Notes: a model not told the origin generated them from the letters alone. A stretch of 64,000 nucleotides of DNA from PZPK01 sp963974595 (GCA_963974595.1 CAXBDA010000003.1:1-64000), one strand, 5' to 3'; counted from the stretch's first letter, positions 1-9,183 are shown. Translations and numbers: made by a program.

Positions 1-18
1 CTGATCACCCCTCTTATC

Positions 19-921
19 TTAACCATCAAGAAGGCTAAAATAGCCTTCTTGATAAGATTCAAACTGCAACTGATAACCGCTCCCCAGCATACGCTTATTG
101 ACACAGCGTTTACTGCCAGCCCGCCTGAGCGATTTGCCTTCTTCAGATACAAAAATTTTTAAGTTTTCCTTTTTACATGTTCGGTCTACTTGAGATAACA
201 CTAATCGTTCCGCAATATAGGCATACACTTCTGCTTGTGTTACCGGGCATGAATCTGTTGCGATATAACAAGACTCTATTGTTTGATCTCGATCCAACAG
301 CCCCACTAGATGACAAATAAACCCCACACAATCATCTTCATGAATTCGATTCGTAAAACCAGGCGATGCAACTAATGGTTCTTTAGTCAGTAAGGCCTGC
401 TTTACTTGGTCTATTAAACGGCTACGACTACCACCATAAATACCACTAAAACGGATACTGGTTGAAGGTATAGCTAAGCCCGCAAGGAAAGATTCTGCTT
501 CTAATAATATTTTTCCTGAAAAGTTTTTAGGCGAACACAGGCTTTGCTCATCGACATGCTCGCCATGTGATTGATGATAAACGCTCGTACTCGAAACAAA
601 GAGTATATGCTTCAATGAAGTTGGTTTAGCCAAACTAGCCATTACATTTCTCAGGCCAGTTAAATAGGTATCCCGATAACCCTGCTCTGAACGCTCACTT
701 GGGCTAAGACAATAGATTAAATAATCAAAAATGCCAGATGGATTAAGTGCCGCTTTTAAATTCGTTAAATGAGTAACATCCGCAACACACATTGCGATTG
801 CGTCGCTATGATTTATGGGGCTTCGTTTTAAGGCCGTCACGTCATGTTGATGCGATAAGCTATCAGTAATACGCTGACCCAGCTTGCCATAACCCACAAT
901 CAGAGTACGTTTACCTTGCAT
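19..921 (-). CDS. SDR-family NAD(P)-dependent epimerase/reductase, YeeZ-like
   Basis: This 300-residue protein belongs to the extended SDR/NAD-dependent epimerase group. The N-terminus carries a Rossmann dinucleotide-binding motif, GYGKLG, at residues 10-15. A catalytic-type Ser/Tyr segment (SSTSVYHQSHG) follows in the first half. The overall pattern resembles YeeZ-type proteins, which have no assigned substrate. The ATG start at 921 has a good upstream GGGGAAG ribosome site. The gene is divergent from recG. A 13-bp perfect stem-loop (25-53) covers the last codons and reaches close to the stop codon. Family membership is clear; the reaction is unknown. Confidence 0.8.
   Translation of the reverse strand: MQGKRTLIVGYGKLGQRITDSLSHQHDVTALKRSPINHSDAIAMCVADVTHLTNLKAALNPSGIFDYLIYCLSPSERSEQGYRDTYLTGLRNVMASLAKPTSLKHILFVSSTSVYHQSHGEHVDEQSLCSPKNFSGKILLEAESFLAGLAIPSTSIRFSGIYGGSRSRLIDQVKQALLTKEPLVASPGFTNRIHEDDCVGFICHLVGLLDRDQTIESCYIATDSCPVTQAEVYAYIAERLVLSQVDRTCKKENLKIFVSEEGKSLRRAGSKRCVNKRMLGSGYQLQFESYQEGYFSLLDG
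25..53. terminator. 13-bp perfect stem-loop in the 3' end of the SDR gene
   Basis: The arms ATCAAGAAGGCTA (25-37) and TAGCCTTCTTGAT (41-53) are exact inverted repeats with a 3-nt loop. The hairpin ends 4 nt before the stop codon of the minus-strand gene. No T-run follows on the minus strand, so it is either a Rho-type or RNA-stabilising 3' hairpin rather than a classical intrinsic terminator. Confidence 0.5.
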
Positions 922-1108
922 AGCACTTCCCCTTTTCTATATGATTTATCTGCATATTTTCATTGTTTATTAGACGGTAATTGTTTTGCCAGTGTTGAAC
1001 ATATCACTACCCCGCCAAGCTGTCAGCATAGAATAATGTAGTATCATGAATACCTCGGCATTGCCGTTTTATCAGCATTTACATCTTTAGTTTTGGAGCG
1101 TTATCTTC

Positions 1109-3217
1109 ATGCCAGCACTTTCAGACATTGAGCTCACCCAATTAAAAGGGGTCGGTGTAAAATTGGCAGAAAGTCTGGCTAAGCTGGATATCCACAACCT
1201 TCAGGATTTGCTTTTTCACTTACCCTTTCGCTATGAAGACCGAACGCGCATTCATCCTATAGGCGGTTTACGCCCGGGTATGCAGGGTTTGTTTGAAGTT
1301 GAAGTCGAGGGTAGCCGAGTCGTTCAAGGGCGGCGACGTAGCCTGGAAGTGAAGGTGAGCGACCATTCAGGCTCAGTGATCTTACGTTTTTATTACTTCA
1401 ATGCCGCACAAGCCAGACAATTAACTAAAGGCACCCGGCTACGCTGCTATGGTGAAGCCCGCTTGGGCAAACTAGGTATCGAGTTTTATCATCCAGAATA
1501 TTCCGTCATGACCGGAGAAAAGAATAAAGCACCGGATAAGTTGACGCCCGTTTACCCGTCAACGGAAGGCCTGCAACAGCCCAGAATTCGTGCCTTATGC
1601 GTACAAGCTCTTGACTGGTTGGATCGCTGTGATGTACAGGATTTACTGCCTGCCAAGGTGCGTGAAGCCTACCAATTACCCGAGTTAAAATGGGCTTTAC
1701 ATTATTTACATCAACCCCCTGTTGAAGCAGACCAGGAAGCCTTACTCGAAGGGCGACATATCTGCCAATCCCGCTTAATCGTTGAAGAGTTACTGGCACA
1801 CCATTTAAGTTTGTTGAAATTACGTCAAGGTATTCAGGCTCATCCCGCTGTGGTCTGTAAAAACCAACATACTAGCCCAGCAGGTCAGACCTTAACAACT
1901 GACTTTCTTACACTACTGCCTTTTTCCCTAACCGATGCTCAGGCGCACGTATTTCATGAAATAGAACAGGATCTAGCACGCGGTATCCCTATGCTTCGCT
2001 TAGTTCAGGGCGATGTAGGTTCAGGTAAAACGGTGGTTGCTGCACTGGCGGCATTGCGCGTACTCGAAGCGGGTGCTCAGGTTGCTTTGATGGCACCAAC
2101 TGAAATTCTGGCGGAACAGCATTTGAGTAATTTTCACCAATGGTTCGACTCACTCAGAATAGAATCAAAGCGACCAATTACTATCGCATGGTTAAGTGGA
2201 AAATCGAAAGGCAAAGTACGAGAACAGAGTTTAGAGTCAATTCGATCAGGCGAAGCAGATATTGTGATTGGTACGCACGCTCTGTTTCAAAATGATGTTG
2301 AATTTAAATCATTGGCCTTGGCAATCATCGATGAACAGCATCGTTTTGGCGTGCATCAGCGGCTATCCCTCAAAAATAAAGGCTTGGCAAATAGCTGGGT
2401 ACCGCACCAGCTCATTATGACTGCCACGCCTATTCCGCGAACATTGGCAATGAGCGCTTATGCTGATTTAGATACCTCGGTGATCGATGAACTGCCACCT
2501 GGTCGGCAAAAAATTGAAACCTTCGCTATTCCAGATAGCCGTCGGTTAGATATGGTCGACCGTGTACGCCAGTCTTGCCTAAAAGGCTGCCAGGCCTATT
2601 GGGTTTGCACCTTAATAGAAGAATCCGAAGCACTGCAATGTCAGGCCGCGGAAGATACCTTGTCCTGGTTGCAAGAACAGTTGAGCGGCTTAGTGGTTGG
2701 CTTGGTTCATGGCCGTATGAAAGCAAAAGACAAAAGTCTGGTTATGGGTTATTTCAAAGCAGGGAAGATTGACGTACTCGTTGCCACCACCGTGATTGAG
2801 GTGGGGGTCGATGTGCCCAATGCCAGCCTGATTATTATTGAAAATCCGGAACGGCTTGGCCTTGCCCAACTGCACCAGTTAAGAGGCCGGGTAGGCAGAG
2901 GCAATATTCAAAGTTATTGCGCCCTGATGTATCACCCACCCTTGTCTGCTAACGGCAAAGAACGACTAAAAGTGATGCGTGAAAGTAATGATGGTTTTGT
3001 CATTGCCGAAAAAGACCTCGAATTGCGCGGCCCTGGCGAGGTCCTTGGAACGAAGCAAACGGGTATGATCAGCTTCAAACTGGCAGATCTTCAGCGTGAT
3101 CAAAACTGGCTGCCCGAAGTTAAAAAGATTGCACCTAGCATGTTAAGTCAGACCAAGCTTTGTGAACAATTGATACAACGCTGGATTGGCAGTCGACGTC
3201 AGTATGGGGAAGTGTAG
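1109..3217 (+). CDS. recG: ATP-dependent DNA helicase RecG
   Basis: RecG remodels stalled replication forks and branch-migrates Holliday junctions. This copy has 702 residues, the usual length for the family. The N-terminal wedge/OB domain includes the GVGVKLAESLAKL helix-hairpin-helix-like start. The helicase core has a Walker A motif GDVGSGKT near residues 302-309 and a DEQH box near residue 408. Further conserved helicase motifs are TATPIPRTLAM and QLRGRVGRG. A GGAG ribosome site lies about 10 nt before the ATG. It is transcribed away from the SDR gene and followed 92 bp later by the HDOD gene. Identification is secure. Confidence 0.97.
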   Translation: MPALSDIELTQLKGVGVKLAESLAKLDIHNLQDLLFHLPFRYEDRTRIHPIGGLRPGMQGLFEVEVEGSRVVQGRRRSLEVKVSDHSGSVILRFYYFNAAQARQLTKGTRLRCYGEARLGKLGIEFYHPEYSVMTGEKNKAPDKLTPVYPSTEGLQQPRIRALCVQALDWLDRCDVQDLLPAKVREAYQLPELKWALHYLHQPPVEADQEALLEGRHICQSRLIVEELLAHHLSLLKLRQGIQAHPAVVCKNQHTSPAGQTLTTDFLTLLPFSLTDAQAHVFHEIEQDLARGIPMLRLVQGDVGSGKTVVAALAALRVLEAGAQVALMAPTEILAEQHLSNFHQWFDSLRIESKRPITIAWLSGKSKGKVREQSLESIRSGEADIVIGTHALFQNDVEFKSLALAIIDEQHRFGVHQRLSLKNKGLANSWVPHQLIMTATPIPRTLAMSAYADLDTSVIDELPPGRQKIETFAIPDSRRLDMVDRVRQSCLKGCQAYWVCTLIEESEALQCQAAEDTLSWLQEQLSGLVVGLVHGRMKAKDKSLVMGYFKAGKIDVLVATTVIEVGVDVPNASLIIIENPERLGLAQLHQLRGRVGRGNIQSYCALMYHPPLSANGKERLKVMRESNDGFVIAEKDLELRGPGEVLGTKQTGMISFKLADLQRDQNWLPEVKKIAPSMLSQTKLCEQLIQRWIGSRRQYGEV

Positions 3218-3309
3218 TAGCATGGAAAGGCGGCACCCGATGCATTTACATATTCGAACGAAATTTTAAAAGCTCTCTGGCCACTTTGATCTACACTTAG
3301 GATAACTAA

Positions 3310-4713
3310 ATGAACGATTACGAGCTAACACCCATGATATCCGCCCTAGTGAATAAAGTATTTGAACAAAACGCTGACCAGTTAAGTCCGGCAGACCAGC
3401 CTCAAGTTGTTGATAGCGCTAACATTAACCATGACAAGATTATCAAGATGCTCTTAATGAGCGATACACTTGGACGTGTTCAGGTTATTTACCCCACCAA
3501 TGGCATGCTGGATGTTGACACACTCAATCAAAAACTGGGGCGTTCTTTAGAAGCACTGCCAGATGAAGATGTAGCCAATGTGATCGCTCAATATGAATTA
3601 ACGAAGCTGCCGGCTATTCCAGACATTACCGGTTTACCGGCCATTATTGATGAGCAGGTGCTACAACTCGATGAGATTTATCTTGAAGCCGACACTCCGG
3701 AACAGCACATTAAGTTATCTAAAGCAGCCTTTAGCGTATTAACCCAGAAAGCCAAAGTCGCTAGTTTTGTGGTGCCTATTTCCCAAATTCATTGCAATAT
3801 TTCAAAACCTTCATCGGATTTAGCGCAAATAAACCAAGCCATTGAAAAGTTTACCTCGTTAAGAATCAAGCAGCGCTTAGAAGATACGCTAGAGCTTCCA
3901 CCCTTGCCTCAAAGTGCTCAGGATATTATTCATCTGCGAGCAAACCCTGATGCCGGCGCGGATGAACTGGCCGACATTATTGAGCGTGATCCGAGTTTAG
4001 CGGCTCAAGTCGTGAGCTGGGCATCGAGTTCGTTTTACAATGCGCCCGGTAAAGTAAAGTCGGTACACGATGCCATTATTCGTGTTTTGGGTTTTGATAT
4101 GGTGATGAACCTAGCCATGGGTTTAGCGCTCGGCAAAACCTTAAAAGTGCCTCAAGATCAACCAAAAGGCTATGCGCCTTATTGGCAGCAGGCTATGTGG
4201 ATGGCCTTAGGCACCACCTCGGTTATCAGCAAAATTGACCCAAAGCAGCGACCCAGTTTTGGCTTGTCTTATTTGTCTGGTTTATTACATAACTTTGGTT
4301 ATTTAGTACTGGCGCATATTTTCCCTCCGCATTTCAAATTAATGTGCCGCTACATTGAGGCAAACAGGCATTTGGATACAGCTTATATTGAACACTTTTT
4401 ACTCGGCATTACCCGTGAGCAAATAGGCGGTCAGTTAATGTCTGTTTGGAATATGCCCGAAGAAGTGATTACCGCCTTGCGACATCAAAAAAAACCAGTA
4501 TCAGCAGATGAACATACCCAATATGCATGTTTGCTACAGCTAACACATCACCTTCTTGCCGCTCATGGTTTACTGCCTGGTGGCCCGCAAGAAATAGATG
4601 ACAGTCTTTATGAAACACTTCATATCTCACCAGAAAAGGCACAAGAAGCCGTCGAACGTTTGTTAGACAGCCAAGAGGATGTCACTGCGATTGCCAATTT
4701 AATGAGTCGCTAA
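3310..4713 (+). CDS. YbaK-type aminoacyl-tRNA deacylase-like domain fused to HDOD domain
   Basis: This 467-residue cytoplasmic protein has two parts. Residues about 30-165 resemble the YbaK/ProX aminoacyl-tRNA editing fold. Residues about 190-400 form an HDOD domain, marked by LPPLPQSAQDII, the DPSLAAQVVSWASS region, IRVLGFDMVMNLAMGL and a central LSGLLHNFGYL segment. HDOD proteins act as signalling scaffolds, often linked to c-di-GMP or chemotaxis. The HDOD assignment is firm; the YbaK part is weaker and may be a degenerate, non-catalytic copy. No genetic partner is adjacent, although two GGDEF proteins lie elsewhere in the window. Confidence 0.8.
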   Translation: MNDYELTPMISALVNKVFEQNADQLSPADQPQVVDSANINHDKIIKMLLMSDTLGRVQVIYPTNGMLDVDTLNQKLGRSLEALPDEDVANVIAQYELTKLPAIPDITGLPAIIDEQVLQLDEIYLEADTPEQHIKLSKAAFSVLTQKAKVASFVVPISQIHCNISKPSSDLAQINQAIEKFTSLRIKQRLEDTLELPPLPQSAQDIIHLRANPDAGADELADIIERDPSLAAQVVSWASSSFYNAPGKVKSVHDAIIRVLGFDMVMNLAMGLALGKTLKVPQDQPKGYAPYWQQAMWMALGTTSVISKIDPKQRPSFGLSYLSGLLHNFGYLVLAHIFPPHFKLMCRYIEANRHLDTAYIEHFLLGITREQIGGQLMSVWNMPEEVITALRHQKKPVSADEHTQYACLLQLTHHLLAAHGLLPGGPQEIDDSLYETLHISPEKAQEAVERLLDSQEDVTAIANLMSR

Positions 4714-4738
4714 ATTCCCGCCAAAACATGATATTGTT

Positions 4739-4774
4739 AGCCTTATTGGAACGCTGCGTTCTAAAATTAAGGCT
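4739..4774. terminator. Nested inverted repeat downstream of the HDOD gene
   Basis: An outer 7-bp pair, AGCCTTA (4739-4745) and TAAGGCT (4768-4774), encloses an inner GAACGC/GCGTTC pair around 4749-4761. It lies 25 bp after the HDOD stop codon and could terminate that transcript. There is no strong T-run. Confidence 0.35.
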
Positions 4775-4840
4775 TAAGATCTTTAACTCGGCAGCTTACT
4801 ATACATTGTAAAGATGTAATGTATTATAAACATATTAGAC

Positions 4841-4976
4841 ATGAATGACTTACTTAAGCCCGTCTTCCCCGCGCAGGCGGGGATCCATGGTGTTGAGGTT
4901 CATCGTAAAACAATGGATTCCCGCCTGCGCGGGAATGACGAGTTGTTGCATTTAGGCTTAAGTAAGCGCCATTCAT
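4841..4976. repeat. MITE/REP-like palindromic element
   Basis: A 136-bp element fills most of the gap between the HDOD gene and the crotonase gene. The outer arms are ATGAATGACTTACTTAAGCC (4841-4860) and its near-complement GGCTTAAGTAAG..CATTCAT (4955-4976). Inside lies a second pair built on CCCGCGCAGGCGGG and CCCGCCTGCGCGGG, of the 'GTCATTCCCGCG..' type that is dispersed in many proteobacterial genomes. TAGAC occurs just outside both ends (4836-4840 and 4979-4983) and may be a remnant target duplication. It carries no gene. Repeat status is inferred, because only one copy is visible here. Confidence 0.7.
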
Positions 4977-5008
4977 ACTAGACATATATCGAACAAGCAG
5001 GAGACAAA

Positions 5009-5848
5009 ATGAGCTATAAATCACTTGAAGTGCGCATTGAAAACCATATTGCTCACGTAAAACTGAATCGACCAGACGCGTTAAACTCAATGAACATCGA
5101 TTTTTGGAAAGAACTGCCTGTCGCTATTCGTGAAATTGATGCCAGCGCTGAAGCACGCGTCATTGTCTTATCATCAACCGGCAAGCACTTTTCAGCCGGT
5201 ATGGATTTAGCGGTGTTTACCACTTCCAACAGTATTCCTATGCAAGGCGATCCATCACGCATGGCCGAAAATTTACGCCGTGCCGTGCTAGAGCTGCAAG
5301 CTGCATTTAATTGTCTGGAAGACATCCGCATCCCGGTACTTGCCGCTATTCATGGTGGATGTATTGGCGGTGCGGTGGATATGATCAGTGCCTGTGATAG
5401 CCGTTACTGTACTGAAGATAGCTTCTTCACCATCAAAGAAACGCAACTGGGTATGACTGCAGATTTAGGTACGCTTCAACGTTTACCGCATTTAATTCCA
5501 CAAGGTTTAGTCAGAGAGCTTGCCTATACGGGCCGCAATATGGATGCTCAGGAAGCCAAAGAAGCAGGCTTGGTCAACAAGGTTTTCGCTACGCATGAAG
5601 ACATGTTAGCTTCAGTTATGGACGTTGCTCAGATGATCGCAGCACAATCACCTGTTGCCGTAACAGGCTGTAAAGAAATGATCAATTACAGCCGGGACCA
5701 TAGTGTTGCTGACAGCCTAAAATACATGGCTACCTGGCAATCGGGGATGTTTAGACCGCAAGATATGATGAAGTGTTTTGCCGCTAAAGCACAAAAAGCA
5801 ACGCCGGAATTTGACCCATTGCTTCCTGTTAAGAAGCTTTTTTCTTAA
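5009..5848 (+). CDS. Enoyl-CoA hydratase/isomerase (crotonase) family protein
   Basis: A 279-residue crotonase-fold protein acting on acyl-CoA thioesters. The oxyanion-hole segments HFSAGMDLAVF and AAIHGGCIGGAVDM are present. So is the acidic stretch after TKETQLGMTADLGTLQRLPH-type sequence, where dienoyl-CoA isomerases (ECH1 type) place their catalytic acids. A delta(3,5)-delta(2,4)-dienoyl-CoA isomerase role in unsaturated fatty-acid oxidation is therefore favoured but not proven. A strong AGGAGA ribosome site precedes the ATG. The palindromic element at 4841-4976 sits 32 bp upstream and occupies the promoter region. Confidence 0.85.
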   Translation: MSYKSLEVRIENHIAHVKLNRPDALNSMNIDFWKELPVAIREIDASAEARVIVLSSTGKHFSAGMDLAVFTTSNSIPMQGDPSRMAENLRRAVLELQAAFNCLEDIRIPVLAAIHGGCIGGAVDMISACDSRYCTEDSFFTIKETQLGMTADLGTLQRLPHLIPQGLVRELAYTGRNMDAQEAKEAGLVNKVFATHEDMLASVMDVAQMIAAQSPVAVTGCKEMINYSRDHSVADSLKYMATWQSGMFRPQDMMKCFAAKAQKATPEFDPLLPVKKLFS

Positions 5849-5851
5849 CAG
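5826..5851. terminator. 10-bp stem-loop spanning the crotonase stop codon
   Basis: CTGTTAAGAA (5826-5835) and TTCTTAACAG (5842-5851) are perfect inverted repeats. The TAA stop codon lies inside the right arm. It sits between the convergent crotonase and rsmA genes and has no T-run afterwards. Confidence 0.5.
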
Positions 5852-5898
5852 CCTTAGTCTTATCCAACATATTTCGACAGGTTCAATGAGCGGCAATA

Positions 5899-6702
5899 TT
5901 ACTCTGGTTTCCAGTTACTCAGCTGGGTATATTGCTCAAGCGATAAGTTTTCTGGCCTTAAAGTTACATCAATATTTAAGGCTTCGAACGCTTCTGGCTC
6001 GACTACGCCTTGCATGGCATTTCTGAGTGTCTTACGCCGCTTGGTAAACGCAACACGGACTAACATTTGAAGACGTTCCAGTGACTCAACGGGGTAAGGT
6101 AAGTTTTGGTGTGGCACCAAACGGACAATGGCCGATTCAACCTTCGGGGCAGGATCAAACGCTTCTGGCCCCACAATAAATAGTGGCTGCACTTTGCAAT
6201 AATATTGCGTCATGATGCCCAGACGACCATACGATGAGGTGCTTGGTACCGACGCCATGCGTTCTACCACTTCTTTCTGCAACATAAAGTGCATATCTTG
6301 AAGATTTTCAATACTTTCGAGTAAGTGAAAGATCAAGGGTGTCGAAATGTTATAAGGCAAATTACCGACAATGCGCAAACGATGTTCATCATCCGCCAAG
6401 GCGTCAAAGTCGAACTTTAGGGCGTCTGACTCATGAATAATAAAGTCTGGGTAGTTGAAAAACTTAGTGCGTAATATCGGAATCAGATCTCTGTCTAACT
6501 CAACGACTTGTAGCTTGCCCTCATTAGCCTCGAGCAAAGGCTCTGTTAAAGCGCCTAAACCCGGACCAATTTCAACAATACGATCGCCAGGGCGAGGATT
6601 AATCCCGCTAATAATTTGATCGATCACTATTTCGTCATGTAGAAAATTCTGACCAAAACGTTTACGGGCCTGATGCCCAACTCTCTTGTGTGGCTTAGCC
6701 AT
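5899..6702 (-). CDS. rsmA: 16S rRNA (A1518/A1519-N6)-dimethyltransferase RsmA (KsgA)
   Basis: RsmA dimethylates two adjacent adenosines in the 3' hairpin of 16S rRNA late in 30S assembly. The 267-residue protein has the N-terminal RFGQNFLHDE motif. It also has the SAM-binding motif VEIGPGLGALTEPL and the catalytic NLPYNIS motif. The C-terminus has the usual FTKRRKTLRNA segment. It is the last gene of the minus-strand lptD-surA-pdxA-rsmA cluster, 72 bp after pdxA. The apaG-apaH pair that often follows rsmA in this group is absent here; apaH lies 22 kb away. Confidence 0.97.
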   Translation of the reverse strand: MAKPHKRVGHQARKRFGQNFLHDEIVIDQIISGINPRPGDRIVEIGPGLGALTEPLLEANEGKLQVVELDRDLIPILRTKFFNYPDFIIHESDALKFDFDALADDEHRLRIVGNLPYNISTPLIFHLLESIENLQDMHFMLQKEVVERMASVPSTSSYGRLGIMTQYYCKVQPLFIVGPEAFDPAPKVESAIVRLVPHQNLPYPVESLERLQMLVRVAFTKRRKTLRNAMQGVVEPEAFEALNIDVTLRPENLSLEQYTQLSNWKPE

Positions 6703-6774
6703 TCTTTTATCTACCTAAAATAAGTGGGTGGGTAAGTTCATGCTTTTCAGTGTTAGAGACCTTTTACACGGCTA

Positions 6775-7791
6775 CTAATCAGAAGATGCACTTACCATTT
6801 GTTCGGCCAATTGTATTGCCGTTTTAAAACTACCGATATCTGCTTTAGTGCTACCGGCTAAATCTAGCGCGGTGCCGTGATCGACCGATGTGCGAATAAT
6901 GGGCAGGCCTAGCGTAATATTGACTGACTCACCAAAACCATCAAATTTCAATACCGGCAAACCCTGATCATGATACATCGCTAAGACCGCATCAGCCTCT
7001 TTAAGATACTTTTTATTGAATAAGGTGTCTGCGGGCAGTGGACCGATAAGTTTTGCAGACGCGCTGGTAAACTCAGCCATCACTGGCCGAATAATATCAA
7101 TTTCTTCTCGCCCCATATGGCCGTCTTCACCCGCATGCGGGTTAAGACCTGCCACAAGAATACGTGGTGCAGCAATGCCGAATTTATACTGTAAATCTTC
7201 GATCAGAATACCAATCACTTCACGTAAACTATCTTTGGTGATTTTCTTGGCAACATCCTTCAAAGGTAAGTGAGTACTAGCTAATGCAACGCGCATGCGT
7301 GGACTAGCTAACATCATGACCACCTTGTTGACACCACAGCGCATCTGGAGATGTTCGGTATGCCCGGTAAATGGAATACCTGCCTCATTCACCACACCTT
7401 TATGTAAAGGCCCGGTCACTAGCGCAGAAAACTGGCCACTCAAACAACCCACTATTGCTAGGTCTAAACAGTGCACTACATAGGCGGCATTCTTGGGATT
7501 GAGCTTGCCTGGTTCACAAGGTTCAGCCAAAGGTGTATGCCGAACAATTAGGCTATTCTTAGGTAAAGAAGAAAAGATTGATGCTTCAAGCGAGGCATCA
7601 AAATCGATCATTGATAGCTCGATACCTAACAAGGTGGCACGCGCTTGAAGCATATTTTTGTCGGCTATAACCACCACGTGGGCAGTTAAGCCTTCTTGAA
7701 GCATTTGTAACAACAAATCCGGGCCGATACCTGCTGGCTCTCCGGGTGTGATCACCAAAGGTTTGATCAATTCGCTACAATACTCAGACAT
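6775..7791 (-). CDS. pdxA: 4-hydroxythreonine-4-phosphate dehydrogenase PdxA
   Basis: PdxA oxidises 4-phosphohydroxy-L-threonine with NAD in the DXP-dependent pyridoxal-phosphate pathway. The 338 residues show TPGEPAGIGPDL at the N-terminus and the metal/substrate segments TGHTEHL and NPHAGEDGHMG. The C-terminal MYHDQGLPVLKF and TSVDHGTALDLAG segments are also typical. It starts 3 bp after the surA stop codon, so translation is probably coupled. The window also encodes PdxH, the oxidase acting at the end of the same pathway. Confidence 0.97.
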   Translation of the reverse strand: MSEYCSELIKPLVITPGEPAGIGPDLLLQMLQEGLTAHVVVIADKNMLQARATLLGIELSMIDFDASLEASIFSSLPKNSLIVRHTPLAEPCEPGKLNPKNAAYVVHCLDLAIVGCLSGQFSALVTGPLHKGVVNEAGIPFTGHTEHLQMRCGVNKVVMMLASPRMRVALASTHLPLKDVAKKITKDSLREVIGILIEDLQYKFGIAAPRILVAGLNPHAGEDGHMGREEIDIIRPVMAEFTSASAKLIGPLPADTLFNKKYLKEADAVLAMYHDQGLPVLKFDGFGESVNITLGLPIIRTSVDHGTALDLAGSTKADIGSFKTAIQLAEQMVSASSD

Positions 7792-7794
7792 GCT

Positions 7795-9183
7795 TTAATC
7801 TTCTTTCAGGTGGTGCTTAGAGTCTTTAATATCAATATATGCTTCATGTTTTATTTCGAGTAACCAATGGGTCAACTCGTCTTCATACTTACGGCGATGG
7901 AGTGCCTGCTGGGCTTGGTTTGTTTGAATCTTCTCACCCATATCTTCAGTACGTCTATCTTGCACCTGAAGGATATGCCAGCCAAACTGCGAACGAAACG
8001 GTGTACTAATGGCGCCTTTTTTGGTCTGTTCCATCATTTGCTCAAAGGCAGGTACCATTTGTCCTGGCGAAACCCAATCTAAATTACCGCCATCAATGGC
8101 TGAAACAGGGTCATCAGAATTTGAGCGGGCTATTTCAGCAAAATCATCGCCGCCTAGGACTCTTTCATACAACTTATCGATAATCTCTTTTGCTTCGTCA
8201 TCAGTTCGAATTGTGCTCGGTGCAATGAGGATATGACGTACCAAGGTTTGCTCAATTAATTGCTGCTGGCCTCCGCGCTTCTCCAAAACACTCAAAATAT
8301 GAAAACCACTACCCGTACGAATAGCTCGAGAAGGCTCATTCACCGCTAAGTCTGGAATCACATCCTGGGCAATAGTTGGCAGCTCGCTTTCTTTTCGCCA
8401 ACCGATGATGCCACCCTTCAAGGCTTGTCGGCCATCAGATTTCGCAACGGCAACCTTGCTAAAGTCTTCGCCAGATCGAAGCTCGGTTAAAATATCTTCT
8501 GTGCGTTGCTGTGCCTTTTTAAACTCTTTCTCAGAGGCATTCTCGGCAAGTGCAATTAAAATATGCCCTACTAAATATTCAGCACCCGAACGCTCGCGAC
8601 CTTCTTTAGACGCCAGAAAGTTTTTTACCTCTTGCTCGGTGACACGAACACGACGGTCAACTTCTCTCTTCTGCATACGGCTAATAATCATTTCGCGGCG
8701 AATTTGTTCACGGGCCCCAACATAACTTTCACCTTCTAGTGCCAGCTGTGCTTCAAACTGCTCAATGGTCATATTATTGCCTTTGGCAATACTCTCGAGC
8801 GTTTCATTTAACTGCTCGTCGGGCACACGGATACCGGCACGGCTGGCTAATTGAAGCTGAATACTTTCGAGTATTAGCTGATCCAAAACTCGCTGTTCAA
8901 TCACATCATCGGGGGGAAGAGGGGTTCTCTGTCGTAATAGGCGATTTTTTATCGATGCCGTTCGTTCATGAAGTTCAGACAACATAACGATGTCATCGTC
9001 GACGATGGCAACAATTTTATCGACTAATTGAGGTGTTTTTGCACCTGCTTTTTTAATGTCTTTGTTTGACGTAGTGGCAGCATTCAAAGCAGTACTACTA
9101 AAAATCGCCAAGACAGTGAGCAAACAAAAGATGTTCACTTTTATACCTGAAAAAAATCTAAAGCCGGAGTTTATGAGAATCAT
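7795..9183 (-). CDS. surA: Periplasmic chaperone / peptidyl-prolyl isomerase SurA
   Basis: SurA escorts unfolded outer-membrane proteins, including LptD, through the periplasm. The protein has a hydrophobic signal segment (FCLLTVLAIFSSTALNA), a SurA N-terminal chaperone domain starting at LVDKIVAIVDDDIVMLSEL, and two parvulin domains. Each parvulin domain opens with a typical VGHILIAL / VRHILIAP strand. An upstream ATG at 9231 is in frame and would overlap lptD by 29 bp. The ATG at 9183, with AGG 7 nt before it, gives a more normal signal peptide (462 residues) and is preferred, although this is not certain. The gene lies between lptD and pdxA as in most relatives. Confidence 0.95.
   Translation of the reverse strand: MILINSGFRFFSGIKVNIFCLLTVLAIFSSTALNAATTSNKDIKKAGAKTPQLVDKIVAIVDDDIVMLSELHERTASIKNRLLRQRTPLPPDDVIEQRVLDQLILESIQLQLASRAGIRVPDEQLNETLESIAKGNNMTIEQFEAQLALEGESYVGAREQIRREMIISRMQKREVDRRVRVTEQEVKNFLASKEGRERSGAEYLVGHILIALAENASEKEFKKAQQRTEDILTELRSGEDFSKVAVAKSDGRQALKGGIIGWRKESELPTIAQDVIPDLAVNEPSRAIRTGSGFHILSVLEKRGGQQQLIEQTLVRHILIAPSTIRTDDEAKEIIDKLYERVLGGDDFAEIARSNSDDPVSAIDGGNLDWVSPGQMVPAFEQMMEQTKKGAISTPFRSQFGWHILQVQDRRTEDMGEKIQTNQAQQALHRRKYEDELTHWLLEIKHEAYIDIKDSKHHLKED

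Noticed and set aside
1506..1799. Antisense frame within recG
   Set aside because: It lies entirely within a clearly conserved gene and has no independent support.
5778..6026. 82-residue plus-strand frame between crotonase and rsmA
   Set aside because: It lies antisense to the conserved 3' end of rsmA and overlaps the crotonase end in another frame.
8009..8987. Plus-strand frames antisense to surA
   Set aside because: They are serine/arginine-rich shadow frames of the conserved surA coding sequence.
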